Assembly: GCA_037176705.1 (NCBI GenBank)
Contig: JBAWUJ010000067.1
Span: 434,001-498,000, forward strand
Length of the DNA stretch: 64,000 bases
From: Molossus alvarezi
Lineage: Eukaryota; Chordata; Mammalia; Chiroptera; Molossidae
Direction of reading: 5' to 3'
Below the pieces are notes generated by a model. That model searched no databases and was not told the DNA's origin. It saw only the letters and a program-made list of their open reading frames with translations. The stretch's first letter is position 1; each line of letters begins with the position of its first letter. The translations under genes were made by a program, and so were the position numbers. Positions 1-11,708 of this stretch are shown one piece after another.

Positions 1-1113
1 GAGGCCTCCAGGGGGGAGCTGAGGCTTCCGGCCAAGAGCCAGTGTTAAATGGTACGATTTGTTGCCTCCAGTCCCTGTCTGACCTTTCGAGAACAGCAGT
101 CTGACCACCATCTGATGCCATGCCCAGGGAGATGCCCAGGAGAACTGCTCAGAGCCTGCAAGCTCTGTGGGCTTCCTGCATGAGGGTCCCAAGGGCGGGA
201 CATTGCTGTGGGTCACGGTGGTGTCGGGTACCGCCAGTGCTCAAACGGACATAGCTGTGGCTGCCATCAGAAACGGCAGTTCCACTTTCTGACCGTGGTC
301 TTAGACAACCCGAGGTCACTGCTTCTCCGGGCTCAGTTCACAACCACAGTGGCCTCTGGGGACACTCTTCCCAGCAGAAACACATGCCAGGTGGTGGCTC
401 GCTGGCCAATGCCATCAGACCCTCACTCTTATGTCCCAGAGAGAGAGGTGGGAGCCTGAGGCTGCAGGGCAGTGGCAGAGCAGGGGCTAGCCTCATACTT
501 TCGGGGGACACGGCCAGGTAGCTCGGCCAAGAGTGGCAGCAACCTTGAATGCCCCCCAGGAGCCCCAGCACCTCCTGTGTCTTGCACCCAAAGGAGCCCA
601 TATGAAGCACAGGGTGGAGGGGGGAAGGGCCAGGACCCTGATTTAGATGGGCCTTACAGGGCCCAGCCAAGGCAAAGCCTGAGGAGCAAAGTTTGTGTGA
701 GGTGCCTGGGAAGGCAACACACTTCCCTCCGCTCTGTCTGAGGAGGCCCTGCTCCCTCCCTACACAGATGGACACAGTGCACCTGGCAGACAGGACTGTG
801 AGAATGAGTGTCACTCATTAACCACTCTGCTGGCTAATAGGGTCACAGCGGGCTGCCGCAGTCCTGCCCAGCACTTGGGCACAAAGCCCTGCTGGGCCAG
901 CCTCCTGCAGGCTCCAGACAGGGTCTTGCACTGCTCAGGTCTGTTTCTCCCACAGTAAAACACATCAGATGGGGCCAGCTGTGTGCCAGGAGGTCACACA
1001 GGCCTGGAGGAGCTGGGCACAGTCAATGTTGGTGACATCAGCCTGTGCATGGAACCCTTCCAGCATGAAGCCCCTCAGTCCAGGGAGGGTGGGGCCCTGG
1101 AGCCAGCATTGAG
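1..1113. other. GC-rich unique sequence, no gene recognised
   Basis: Short open frames on both strands here show no family resemblance and are not bounded by a convincing splice pattern. I see no interspersed repeat that I can name. Treated as non-coding flank of the minisatellite that follows. Confidence 0.5.
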
Positions 1114-1473
1114 GGCAGCCCTCCCCAGATGACCAGCCCTCCCCAGACGACCAGCCCTCCCCAGATGACCAGCCCTCCCCAGATGACCAGCGCTGCGGGC
1201 AGCCCTCCCCAGATGACCAGCGCTGCGGGCAGTCCTCCCCAGATGACCAGAGCTTCGGGCAGCCCTTCCCAGATGACCAGAGCTGCGGGCATCCCTTCCC
1301 AGATGACCAGCGCTGCGGGCAGCCCTCCCCAGATGACCAGTGCTGTGGGCAGCCCTCCCCAGATGACCAGAGATGCGGGCAGCCCTTCCCAGATGACCAG
1401 AGCTGTGGGCAGCCCTCCCCAGATGACCAGCACTGCAGGCAGCCCTCCCAGATGACCAGCACTGCGGGCAGCC
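1114..1473. repeat. Minisatellite, 30-bp and 18-bp units
   Basis: Tandem units built on CCCTCCCCAGATGACCAG. The first few copies are 18 bp and the rest are 30 bp because of an added CGCTGCGGGCAG-like insert. Copies differ by scattered substitutions (CGCTGC, AGCTTC, AGCTGC, AGATGC, CACTGC). As both unit lengths are multiples of three, long repetitive open frames run through on both strands; these are a by-product of the repeat and show no gene-like features. Confidence 0.93.
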
Positions 1474-2120
1474 AGCATTTCACAGCATGGATGGAGCAAG
1501 CCTCCTGGAAATGAACCTGTAGACACTGCCCTTGGGAATAATGTGAGCAGCAGGCAGGAGGGCAGAGGGCAGCTGATGTGAGCTGCCATCACGGCCTGGC
1601 GCTGCTGGGCTCCAATGGGCAGCACAGCTCGAACTGTGGGCAGAGGACTCATAGCCAACAGGCTCCAGATGCTGTCACAGTTCCCCTGGGCATGTTTCTG
1701 GGAGCACTGAGAATCACGGTCAGGCCTGTCGTCCTCCCATGCCCATGTGGAGTGGGTGGTGCCTCCCTCAGAAGACTGTCCTTACCAGTGGTTTTAAACT
1801 TTCTCACATCTTGAGTGAAAGACCCACCCAGGTTTGTACCCAGGTGGCTGCTCCCTGATCCTCAGGGTCATAGACATGGAGCTCAGAGTGGCACAGGAAG
1901 GTACGCACCACCTGCCTGGCCTGGACTCTGTCCTGACTGTGCTTATACCAACCTGGTGCACCAGCGCCCAGTGACCATGCTGCTGAGGTTGGAAGTCTAC
2001 CTCAGCCCCTCATACCTGAGCCCGGGCCTCTCCTACCTGAGCATATGCCCAGAGGGCTCCCAACCCTCTGCCAATCATGGTAGAAAGATCAAATCCAGTT
2101 GCACTAGGCTAAGAATTTGT
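1474..2120. other. Unique sequence, no gene recognised
   Basis: Moderately GC-rich sequence with only short open frames and no recognised repeat or exon. Confidence 0.45.
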
Positions 2121-2290
2121 CATTGGTTTCCCATTGTTGTTTTGAATTAAATCCCAAGGCATCAGCCTACCTTTGAAAGCCTTCTCTGAACTGGCCCCAC
2201 CTGGTTGTCACTGTAACTCTGTAGTGTCCTCCTCCATGTGTCCCAGCCCTCACTGCCCTGGACTCCTCTCCACCTTGACAGTTCAGGTTG
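2120..2290 (+). mobile_element. Ancient L2-like fragment
   Basis: The stretch around 2130-2290 resembles the L2 LINE 3' region: a CATTGGTTTCCCATTG-like segment, then AAATCCCAAGGCATCAGCCTACC, then a CTGGCCCCACCTGG segment. It is highly diverged and has no open frame of note. The identification rests on pattern memory. Confidence 0.45.
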
Positions 2291-2299
2291 AGGGTGTGG

Positions 2300-2450
2300 G
2301 TCTGAGGTTCAGACAGACCTGGACTCTGATTCCCAGTCCCAGTGAGCCTCAGTTTCCTCACTATAAAATATGGAGAACAATGGCCCTGCTTTGTAGGGTT
2401 GGGAAGAGAATTAAATGTGAACACTTGTGAAGCAGGACTAGTGCTCAGTA
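2300..2450 (+). mobile_element. MIR SINE fragment
   Basis: Contains the MIR core signature CCTCAGTTTCCTCA followed by an ATAAAATATGGAGAACAAT segment (MIR consensus ATCTGTAAAATGGGGATAAT) and TGTAGGGTTGGGAAGAGAATTAAATG (consensus CATAGGGTTGTTGTGAGGATTAAATG). Orientation is plus. An old insertion without detectable target duplication. Confidence 0.85.
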
Positions 2451-2555
2451 TATAGCTCAGTATGTAGCAGGGCTAGTGCTCAGTATGTAGCTCACTGTGA
2501 AGTCATGTTCAGACTTCACAACTCTGAACATGACTGGTGTTATTACTGTTGTTAT

Positions 2556-3261
2556 TGTGGTCATCACCATCATCATCACCACCATCATCATCTTCATCAT
2601 CACCACCACCATCTTCATCATCACCACCATCATCATCTTCATCACCACCACCATCATCTTCATCATTACCATCATCATCACCACCATCATCTTCATCGTC
2701 ATCACCACCATCATCTTCATCGTCACCACCACCACCATCTTCATCATCACCACCACCACCATCTTCATCATCACCACCATCATCATCTTCATCACCACCA
2801 CCATCATCTTCATCATCACCATCATCATCTTCATCACCACCATCATCATTTTCATTATCACCACCATCATCAACACCACCATCATGATCTTCATCATCAC
2901 CATCATCTTCATCATCACCACCATCATCATCTTCATTGTCACCACCATCATCATCACCATCATCATCTTCTTCACCACCACCACCATCATCATCACCACC
3001 ATCACCGTCACCACCATCTCCACCATCATCACCATCATTATTATCACCACCATCATCATTTTCATCATCACCACCACCATCACCACCATCATCATCACCA
3101 CCATCTTTATCGTCACCACCATCATCATCACCCCCATCATCATCACCAGCATCATCATTATCATCACCACCAGTATAATCTTTATCATCATCACCGTCAT
3201 CACCACCATTATCATCACTATCATCATCATCCCCACCATCATCATCATCATCATCACTCTT
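2556..3261. repeat. CAT/CAC/TTC trinucleotide array
   Basis: About 700 bp of mixed CAT, CAC and TTC triplets (higher pattern CATCATCACCACCATCATC with interspersed TTC). It gives artificial open frames of poly-His, poly-Ser/Pro and Ile/Thr on the plus strand and Met/Val on the minus strand. No flanking exon signals. Interpreted as an expanded, partly interrupted simple repeat. Confidence 0.95.
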
Positions 3262-5320
3262 ACCTTTTTCTGGCCTTTGAAGAGTAGGACTAGCATCTAT
3301 CAGAGGCTGTTCCCAGGTCTGGGGACTGCTGGGTGACAGAATTCCCTGTGAAGGTGTCAGGGTGACCTGAACCTATGGTGTGTGCACTTTGACCTCCACC
3401 TCATTCTCACCTGCTGAGCATCTGCTCTAGGCCTACACCCCATTCTGGGTTTCAGTACTGATAGTGGGTATCTGTGCCATCCAGCCACATATGACTTGAT
3501 TTTGGCCTCTCTGCAGGGCCAGCATTTAAAGACCCTGTATACTTAAAACAGCTGTGGTGGGGAGTCCTAATCTTAATTCCTTCCTGGTTTCCACCTCGTG
3601 TTCAGGGTGCTTCAGGCTCCATCAGCACGTGTGTTAGGCTTGGATGCTGTTCTGGGGATTTCACACCAGAATTTCGGGGGAAATGAATCCAGAAGAAAGG
3701 GGGACTTTGTTGAACCCTTTGCAACTGGCAATTCATGAGCTCACTGCTACAACTGCCTGAAATTCAGCCTTGGAGATGGGGACGGGCCTTTCATGTCTTC
3801 ATCGACTTCAACACCTGGTCCTATGTGAGTAAACACGAGGCCCCTGAGACGGATAAGAGGCAGCTCAGCCCAGTCCCGGGCTTCCTGGAGACTGAGCGTG
3901 GGTGGCTCACTGAGCTGCAAAGGGCGTGACCTGGCCTGTGTCTGCCCAGACTGTCCGAGGAGGACGCGATGACTTGTTTCTGCAGACGCTGATCTGTGAG
4001 TAAAGAACGGCGATGCCCGAGCTTTCCACCTGTCCTTCCTGGGTCCCATCTCCTTTCTTATCGAGTGGCATCCAGAGCCACTGGTTTATTCCCAGTGGCC
4101 TTCATAGTCCGTCTTCACTGTGAAGCCCGATGTTTGGTTCGGCATCGGCCTTATAAGACACACACCATTGACACTGCACGCATGGTGATGGGCTCGTGTG
4201 TTCCCATCAAAGCTCCGAAACAGAAAGGGCAGAAACGTGTGAGCAAAGCAGGGGGCAGGGAGGGGTGGGAGCTACTGAGGAACAAAGACACTGCCATGGC
4301 AGAGCAGGGAGGACAGGGCACACTTGGGCGGAGGGGTGGACGGGAGCCACCCTGAGCTTTCTAAGCCACATTCTGGGTTATTTTGAGCTTTATTCCCAGT
4401 GCCCTGGGGAACTTTCGAGGGCTGAAAAAATGGGGCAAGCCTCCATCCTGGAATTGCAATGACCCATTTCCCCATCTTCCTGATCACCACGGCACCACTG
4501 AGGCAGGGCTGCTGGAACCCGCAGACTCAGAGACGACAGAATCTCAAGCTTTGTCTTCTGTTTTCTTAAGGTTAACTCTCCAGCATCTGGATACTTTGGA
4601 CACTCAGGGCATATGACGTCCTCATCCTCTGGCCTCTTACCCCAACCGTGCCTGCTTCCCAGTCCAAGTCCTTCCGATCTCAGTAAGGACGAGTGTTCCG
4701 AGTCCCCAGGGGTTCAGAATACAGAGAGGCACATGTGGGTGGGCTCCCCAGCATTCCCTTGCACACCCACAGCCGCTCAGTGTTGCAGGCAGAGCAAGGG
4801 CTAAATACCATCCATGTTATTAAGGAGAAACATAGTTCACATCTTCTTAAGGTGGTTTAAGTACAGAAAGAAACAGAAGACACAGAAGATGTAGCAGCCA
4901 CACTGATTTTCCTGGACTGTCTCTGGTCTGAATCATTAAAAGAGACTTGCCAATTCCTCCGGATTCAAGGAGCTGCCACTTTGCAAACCCTGCTTGATTC
5001 CTGAGCTCATTATGAATTGTATGAATTTTGTATTTTTATGCCAGGGCTCTTTGAAATTCAGTTTTGGCCTTCAAAAGCAAGAACAAAACCAAGGTGCAAC
5101 TTTTTTACAGAAAAGTGGGGGCATCAGCTGCAAAGCTCAGCCTCCTTGACCACAAGAGGCTGCCACCCAAGGGCGGCCTAGCACTTCATGGAGATTCAGG
5201 CGTGGAGCCATCGCACAAGGAGTACACACCAGACACCCAGGTGAGGCGGGACAGCAAGCAAGCAAGGTGCTAAAGGGTGTGCTTGATACAACCTACTTTT
5301 GCAAAACAATGACCAGGCTG
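3262..5320. other. Unique sequence, no gene recognised
   Basis: Two kilobases of mid-GC sequence with short open frames in all frames, none longer than about 120 codons and none resembling a known family. No clear repeat was recognised. Confidence 0.45.
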
Positions 5321-5329
5321 CATGTATCA

Positions 5330-5843
5330 TCAACACCAAAGCCAAAGACCATAAAAATAAAATACAAATTGCAGACTAATATACTAATATGAATATAGAT
5401 GTGAAAATTCTTAACACAATACTGTCGAGAATTTGCAACAAAATGCAATGATGTACAAAAGAGTCACGTACCATGAGCAAGCAGAGTTTATTGCAGGGAT
5501 CAAGTCCAGGTTGATATTTGAACATCAGTAATGCCAATATATCATACTGACAGGCTGAAGACAAAAATCAGAATTGTATCAATGGATGAAGTAAAAGCAT
5601 TTGACAAAATTTGACATCTAGTCATGATTTTAAAAACCTCTTGTTAAACTAGGAAGAGAAAACTGCCTCAACTCAGTGAGGAGCTCCCACAAAGGACACT
5701 CCACACAAGGTCATTCTCACCGGTGAAGATGTGGGCTTTTCTCCTGGGGCTGGGAATAAGCCAGGGTATTTTCATTCATCACTTCTACTCACCACTGTGC
5801 TGGAAGTACTAGCCAGGGCCAAGTAAAGCAATGAAAAAATAAA
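5330..5843 (+). mobile_element. Old L1 ORF2 fragment (RT region), part 1
   Basis: Diverged L1 reverse transcriptase region in plus orientation. It reads through remnants equivalent to the motif runs [21 protein letters not shown] and LLYNIVLEVLA, all shattered by stops and frameshifts. The L1 continues after each of the SINEs that interrupt it, up to about 7.39 kb, so those SINEs are younger than this L1. Confidence 0.7.
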
Positions 5844-6050
5844 GCCTTGCCCGGCCGGTGTGGCTCAGTGGTTGAGTGTCGACCCTGCACCAGGAAGTTG
5901 GTGGTTTGATTTTTAGTCAGGACACATGCCCAGGTTGCGGGTCCAATCCCAGTGAGGGGCATGCAGGAGGCGGCCAATCAATGTTCTCTCTCATTGATGT
6001 TTCTACCTCTCTCTCCCTCTCTCTAAAATCAATAAAGAAAAAATAAAAAT
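5844..6050 (+). mobile_element. Ves SINE inserted in old L1
   Basis: tRNA-derived head (CCGGTGTGGCTCAGTGGTTGAG, B-box-like GGTGGTTTGATTTT), body with GCATGCAGGAGGCGGCCAAT and tail AAAATCAATAAA plus A-rich end. This is the short-tail subtype. L1 sequence resumes directly after it. Confidence 0.93.
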
Positions 6051-6272
6051 AAAGATATATAAATAAAATCTGTAGAAGTTGGACAAAAAGAAATAGAATG
6101 GCTGTTATAGGTGACATGGTTTTCTACACAGAAACTCCATAGAAATCCATGCACACACATGATCTCCTCCTTCTAAGAATAAGTCCATCAATGTCACAGA
6201 ACACAAGCTGAGCATGTGATAATCAAATGTATTTCTATACACTAGCATCACACATGTGAAAACTGAAATAAA
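6051..6272 (+). mobile_element. Old L1 ORF2 fragment, part 2
   Basis: Continuation of the same diverged plus-strand L1. Recognisable by the segment that ends in CATTTCTATACACTAGCATC, the equivalent of the ORF2 region just downstream of the FADD motif. Non-coding now. Confidence 0.65.
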
Positions 6273-6525
6273 GCCCTGGCCAGTTTGGATCAGCGGTTAG
6301 AGCATCAGCTCACGGACCACAGAGTGCTGGGTTCAGTTCCCGTTAAGGGCACGTACCTGGGTTGCAGTTTGTCCCCGGCCCCAGCCCCGGTTGGGGTCAT
6401 GTGGGTGGTGACCACTCGATGTGTCTCTCTCACATTAATGTTTCTCTTTCTATCTTCCTCCCACTCTCTTTGAAGATAAATGCAAAAATGTCCTTGGGTG
6501 AGAATAAAAAAAAAAAAACTAAAAT
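6273..6525 (+). mobile_element. Ves SINE (long-tail subtype)
   Basis: Head GCCCTGGCCAGTTTGGATCAGC, GGTTAGAGCATCAGC, B-box-like GGGTTCAGTTCCCG, followed by GGGCACGTACCTGGGTTGCAG, a CT-rich part and the tail motif ATGTCCTTGGGTGAGAATAAAA. It sits inside the old L1. Confidence 0.94.
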
Positions 6526-6803
6526 AAAGTTACCATGTTGTTTATAATTGTTGGAAAATGAAATATTAGGTGCAAGTCTAACAAAACGTGGGCCAGATTC
6601 ATGAGCTGGAATCTATGAGATGCTGGTGAGAGGATCCAAGATCTGAATTAACAGATATACCATGACCATGGATTGGAGAGTCAATATTGTGAAGATGTCA
6701 ATTCTCCCTCAAAATGTTGTTCTAGCTTAATCCAATTCCAATAAAAGTCCCAGCAAGATAGTTTTGTAGATATACCCAAGTTTATTTTTAAAACTATATG
6801 GAC
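6526..6803 (+). mobile_element. Old L1 ORF2 fragment, part 3
   Basis: Diverged L1 sequence between two SINEs, containing equivalents of the ORF2 segment that reads IVKMSILPK and AIPIKIP in the better preserved copy at 14.1 kb. No usable open frame. Confidence 0.6.
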
Positions 6804-7002
6804 AGCCCTGGCCAGTGTGACTCAGTGGACTGAGCATCATCCCATGGACTGAAAGGTCCCAGTTTGATTCCTGATCAGGGCACATGCCTGGGTTGTAAAC
6901 TCATACGAGGTACGGGGCATGCAGGAGGCAGCCGATCAGTGTTTCTTTCTCACATCAACATTTCTCTCTCTCTCAAAATCTATTAAAAAAATCTTTGAAA
7001 CA
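6804..7002 (+). mobile_element. Ves SINE
   Basis: Head AGCCCTGGCCAGTGTGACTCAGTGGA, body with GGGGCATGCAGGAGGCAGCC, tail TCAAAATCTATTAAAAAAATC. TATATGGAC before the element recurs after it near 7008, a short target duplication splitting the L1 sequence that encodes the FIWN-region equivalent. Confidence 0.93.
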
Positions 7003-7391
7003 CATTATATGGACTGGGAAAGGATTAGAAAACAAAACAATTTCGCAAAAGAAAAATAAAGCAGGCAAATCATCCTAACTGGTTTGGAATGTATCATATT
7101 GGCACAGTGATCACGAGGGTGTGGCATTGGCAGATGGACACACAGACAGAAGAAACAGAGGACACAGCCTAGAATTGGCTCCCTGTTGATGTTTCACCAG
7201 GGGAAACCGGACCTGAAAGATTGGAAATTCTCACTCAAGAGGAAAAACATTAATAACCTCAAACTCACAGCTTACAAAAACCAGCTCCAATTTGATTGTA
7301 GGTGTAAATGTAAAACGCACAGCCATACACCTTTCAGAAGATGATGTGGGAATAAATGTCTGGGACCTAGAACACAGTAAAGAGTTCTTAG
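7003..7391 (+). mobile_element. Old L1 ORF2 fragment, part 4
   Basis: Last recognisable part of the old plus-strand L1, matching the ORF2 segment that reads [12 protein letters not shown] and beyond in other copies of the window, but heavily diverged. Ends at the next SINE. Confidence 0.6.
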
Positions 7392-7600
7392 AGCCTGGCA
7401 AGTGTCGCTCAGTGGTTGAGCACTGACCCATGCACCAAGAGGTTGCCGGTTCAGTTCCCAGTCAGAACACAAGCCCAGGTGGTGGGCTAATCCCCAGTGA
7501 AGGATATGCAGGAAGCGGCCAATTGATGTTCTCTCTCATCGATGTTTTCATCTCTGTCTCCCTCTTCCTTTCTCTCTCTCTAAAATCAATAAACAGAGAT
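7392..7600 (+). mobile_element. Ves SINE (short-tail subtype)
   Basis: Head GAGCCTGGCAAGTGTCGCTCAGTGG, B-box-like GCCGGTTCAGTTCCC, TGCAGGAAGCGGCCAATTGATG and tail CTCTAAAATCAATAAAC. It abuts the 5' end of L1 copy A. Confidence 0.93.
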
Positions 7601-9957
7601 TCCAAAATAATGGTGGAGTGAACGTAAGCTACACAGATCGTCTCCCAGGACCAAACTGGAATTACAACTAAAACACTGAAAAATTGACAGGAAAAAGCAA
7701 CAGAAAAGCAGCTTGCAAGGACCATATAACCAGAGACACTGACTCAATCCTGGTAGGATTGTGGAGGCGTGAGATGGGGGCTGGGAGCCCACAGACAGCA
7801 GCGGCCTTAGCTGTGAGCAGCACCCTCGAGGTTACACTCCAAAGTGACTCCACAGTGCAGAGCCAGGACAGACGCTAAAATAGCCACAGCCACATACCTT
7901 GGGCTCTGGCAGAGGGAGGGCAGACTGGACTGGAAATGTGTGTGGACACTCAGAATTTGGAGAGTGCTCAGAGCTTATGCTGAATTGCAGCCACCAGGAC
8001 TGTGGTCATCTTACTCCTTCCCATGGTTCTGGGGAGAGACAACAGCCCCTCCCTCAGAGTTTCAACCCCACCCTGTGGGCCATTGAAGTGCAAATTGAGG
8101 CTCACTAACAAGCAGCATCTGCCCCACCCTTGAAAAGTTCCCTTATGCTGAGCACCTGAGGGTGTTATTTATTCAACTGACAACCCAAAACTCTTCAAGT
8201 AACCTCTACTGATAGCCTACAGGCAAAAAGCTAGAGGATAACTGTACTAACCCTGGACTAGCAACTCTAACCAGGAAAGTACGACTTGACACTGGTGTTT
8301 AATGTGGGTCCTCCCTGGCTCATCTAAACCCAGAAGAGGGAGCCACAAAGCAGAACACCAACACCCACAGAAAAAAAATTGGCAGGCTCTAAAGCCCACT
8401 GTGATAGCCAAAATGGTGAAACACAAAAACAAAAGCCAAATGAAAGAACAATAGACCTCTACCGAAAATGAGATAAATGTGGAGCATGCTGTTAGGCAAG
8501 TTAACAGAGCTAGAATTCAGAGCCATGATCTGGAGGAAACACAACAGCATGAGTAAGGATATAGAGATGTTAAAAATCAACCAATTGAAAATTAAAAACA
8601 ACCAAGAAGAAATCAACAATGACATATCTGAAATAAAGACCACATTGGAAGGTCTAAATAGCAGAGTAGAGGAAGCTGAGGACAAGATCAGTGAATTAGA
8701 AGACAGGGTAGAAAAAAATCAACCAGACAGAAAACCAAAACGAAAAAAAAAAACGATTGGAAAACAGGAATACAGCTTAAGAGAACTGTGGGACAACTGG
8801 AAAAGAAATAATATTTGCATCATAGGAGTCCCCGAAGAAGAAAATGAGCAAGGGTTAGAGAATATGTTCAAAGAAATAGTGACAGAAAACTTTCTTAATT
8901 TGGTGAAGGAAGAAGGCATTCAAGTTCAAGAAGCACAGAGAGCCCCAAGTAAGAACCCAAACAAGCCCACACCAAGACACATAGTATTTAAAAGGCCAAA
9001 AATTAAAGACAAAGAGAGAATCCTAAAAGCAGCAAGAGATAAGAAACAGGTTACCTACAAAGGAAACCCCATAAGGCTTTCAGCTGATTTCTCAACAGAA
9101 ACACTATAGGCCAGAAGGGAGTGGCATGAAGTAAACAACGTCATGAAAAACAAGAATCTGAATCCAAGACTACTTTACCCAGCAAGGCTGTCATTCAAAA
9201 TGTAAGGTCAAATAAAGAGCTTCCCAGACAAAAAAAAAAGGCTAAGGGAATATATTAGCATCAAACCAGCACTGTAAGAAATGTTAGAAGGACTGCTGTA
9301 ATTAGCTGGAGAAATGGGGAAAAAAGTAGAACCACACTAGATAAAAATGGCAATAAATAAGTACATACCAATAATCACCTTAAATGTAAATGGTTTGAAC
9401 ATTACCAGATATCAGCTTATACTACAAAGTGACTGTAATCAAAACAGCCTGGTACTGGCACAAGAATAGGCATATAGACCAGTGGAACAGAATAGAGAAC
9501 CCAGAAATGGACCCAAGGCAGTATGCTCAATTAATATTTGACAAAGGTGGCAAGAGCATACAGTGGAGTAAGACAGCCTCTTTAATAAATGGTGTTGGGA
9601 AAGTTAAACAGCTACATGCAAAAAAATAAAACTAGACCATCAACTTACACCATACACAAAAATAAACTCAAAATGAATAAAAGAATTAAATGTGACCTGT
9701 GAATCCATAAAAAATTCTAGAAGAAATATAGGCAACAAAATTTCAGACATTATATGCAGCAGAATTTTCACTGATACATCACCTAAGGCAACAGAAACAA
9801 AGGAAAAAATGAACACATGGGACTACATCAAACTAAAAAGCTTCTGCACAGCAAAATATATAATCATCAAACTGGAAAGGCAACCCAGTGTATGGGAGAC
9901 CATCATTGTCAATGATACATCAGATAAGGGGTTAATTTCCAAAATACATAGAGTACT
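7601..9957 (+). mobile_element. L1 copy A, internally deleted
   Basis: Starts with the 5'UTR shared by copies B and C (TACACAGATCGTCTCCCAG, then GAGCAGCACCCTCGAGGTTACACTCC). It continues through ORF1 and a few codons of ORF2, then jumps near 9405 directly to the ORF2 3' part (TACTACAAAGTGACTGTAATC). Compared with copy B about 2.6 kb of endonuclease and reverse transcriptase is missing. It stops without a poly(A) tail at 9957, where copy B begins with its own 5'UTR. Confidence 0.92.
8411..9300 (+). pseudogene. L1 ORF1 of copy A, broken
   Basis: ORF1 encodes the L1 RNA-binding chaperone that forms trimers by a coiled coil and coats L1 RNA. The expected start (MVKHKNKSQMKEQ) is at 8411, but a stop follows at once. 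From 8477 a 210-codon frame is open: a heptad-rich coiled-coil segment (KINQLKIKN to ISELEDRVEK), the RRM-like part with NICIIGVPEEENEQ, and the C-terminal domain with RILKAARDKKQVTYKGNPIRLSAD. A TAG stop at 9107-9109 (QARRE region), a TAA in the FKM region and an A-run frameshift near 9240 disrupt the C-terminus. Not expected to give a working protein. Confidence 0.85.
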
Positions 9958-10779
9958 AAGGAAAAATGGCAGTGGAGTGAAAGGAAGCTACACAGACCGT
10001 CTCCCAGAACCAAACTGAAATTACAACTATAACACAGACAAATTGATGGGAAAAAGGAACAGAAAAGCAGCTTGCGGGGACCATACAATGAGGGACACCG
10101 ACTCCATCCTGGTAGGCTTGCGAAGGGGCGAGACAGGGGCTGGGAGCCCACGTTCCACAGCTCCGCAGCGGCCTTAGCTGGGAGCAGCGCCCTCGGGTTA
10201 CACTCCCAGGCGGCTCCACAGGGCAGAGCCAGGACAGAGGCTAAAAAAGCCACAGTCACTCACCTTGGGCTCCGGCAGAGGGAGGGCGGACTGGACTGGA
10301 ACTGGGTCGGGACACTCGGGTTTTGGCGGGCACTCAGAGCTTTGGTTGAGTGCAGCCATGCAGGACGGTGGGTATACTGATCCTTCCCAGGGCTCTGGGG
10401 AGAGGCATCAACCCCTGGCTCTGGGATCCAACCCCACCCTGTGGGCCATTGAAGTGCTAATTGAGGCTCACTAACAACCAGCATCTGCCCCATCCTCAGG
10501 AAATCCCCTTGTGCTAAGCACCTGAGGAAGCTTTTCAATCACCTGACAACGCAAAACTCATCAAGTAACCTCAACTGCTAGCCTCCAGGCAAAAAGCTAG
10601 AGGATAACAGTACCTTTCCTGGGCTGGCAACTTTAACCAGGAAAGTAAGACTTGACAGTCGTGTTTAACGTGGGTCCTCCCTGCCTCATCCAAACACAGG
10701 AGAGGGAGCCACAAACAGCAGAACACCAACACCCACAGGAAAAACTTGATAGGCTCCAAAGCCCACAGTGATAGCCAAA
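9958..10779 (+). promoter_or_regulatory. L1 copy B 5'UTR (internal promoter region)
   Basis: About 820 bp of GC-rich leader shared with copies A and C, ending at the ORF1 start context GCCAAAATGGTGAAACAC. Known for the L1 family: the 5'UTR carries the internal RNA polymerase II promoter. Promoter activity here is inferred from that, not seen. Confidence 0.6.
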
Positions 10780-11663
10780 ATGGTGAAACACAGAAACAGA
10801 AGGCAAATGAAAGAGTAAGAGACCTCCACCCAAGATGAGATCAATGTGGAGCAATTAGGCATGTTAACAGAGCTAGAATTCAGAGCCATGATCTTGAGGA
10901 AGCTGAACAGCACGAGTAAGGATATGGAGACACTGAAAGTAAGCCAATTGGAAATTAAAAACCAACAAGAAAAGATAAAAAATGACATATCAGAAATAAA
11001 AAACACTTTGGAAGGTTTAAAAAGCAGAGTAGAGGAAGCTGAGGACCGGATCAGTGAATTAGAAGACAAGATAGAAAAAAAATCAACCAATCAGAAAAAC
11101 AAAAACAAAAAACTATTAAAAGACAGGAAGACAGCTTAAGAGAACTATGGGACAACTGGAAAAGGAATACTATTTGCATCATAGGAGTCCCCGAAGAAGA
11201 AGAAAATGAGCAAGAGACAGAGAATATATTCAAAAAAATAGTGACAGAAAACTTGCTTAATTTGGTGAAGAAAGAAGGCATTCAAGTTCAAAAAGCACAG
11301 AGAGTCCCAAGTAAGAAGAACCCAAACAGGCCCACACCAAGACACTTAGTAATTAAAATGCCACAAATTAAAGACAAAGAGAGAATCCTAAAAGCAGCAA
11401 GAGATAAGCAACAGGTTACCTACAAAGGAAACCCCATAAGGCTCTCAGCTGACATCTCACAAGAAACACTACAGGCCAGAAGAGAATGGCATGAAGTAAT
11501 CAAAGTCATGAAAAACAAGAATCTGAATCCAAGACTACTCTACCCAGCAAGGCTATCATTCAAAATAGAAGATCAAATAAAGAGCTTCCCAGACAATAAA
11601 AGGCTAAGGAAATACATTAGCACCAAATCAGCACTGAAAGAAATGTTAAAAAAACTGCTGTAA
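10780..11663 (+). pseudogene. L1 ORF1 of copy B, frameshifted
   Basis: The start MVKHRNRRQMKE at 10780 runs into a TAA stop after 12 codons. From 10846 a 97-codon coiled-coil part is open (LTELEFRAMILRKLNS to ISELEDKIEKKS), and a frameshift near 11,085-11,110 in an A-rich run breaks it. The C-terminal half is open from 11241 to 11663 in another frame (TENLLNLVKKEGIQVQ, RPTPRHLVIK, RILKAARDKQQVTYKGNPIR, LQARREWHEVIKVMKNKN). Length and domain order fit mammalian ORF1p; the lesions make it non-functional. Confidence 0.88.
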
Positions 11664-11708
11664 TTAGCAGTAGAAATGGGAAGAAAATTAGAACCACACT
11701 AAACAAAA

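Noticed and set aside
1038..1658. Repetitive open frames on both strands over the 30-bp array
   Set aside because: Unit lengths are multiples of three, so frames stay open. No non-repetitive conserved part.
2457..3336. Long poly-His, Ser/Pro and Met/Val open frames
   Set aside because: Pure by-products of the CAT/CAC/TTC array; open in several frames on both strands.
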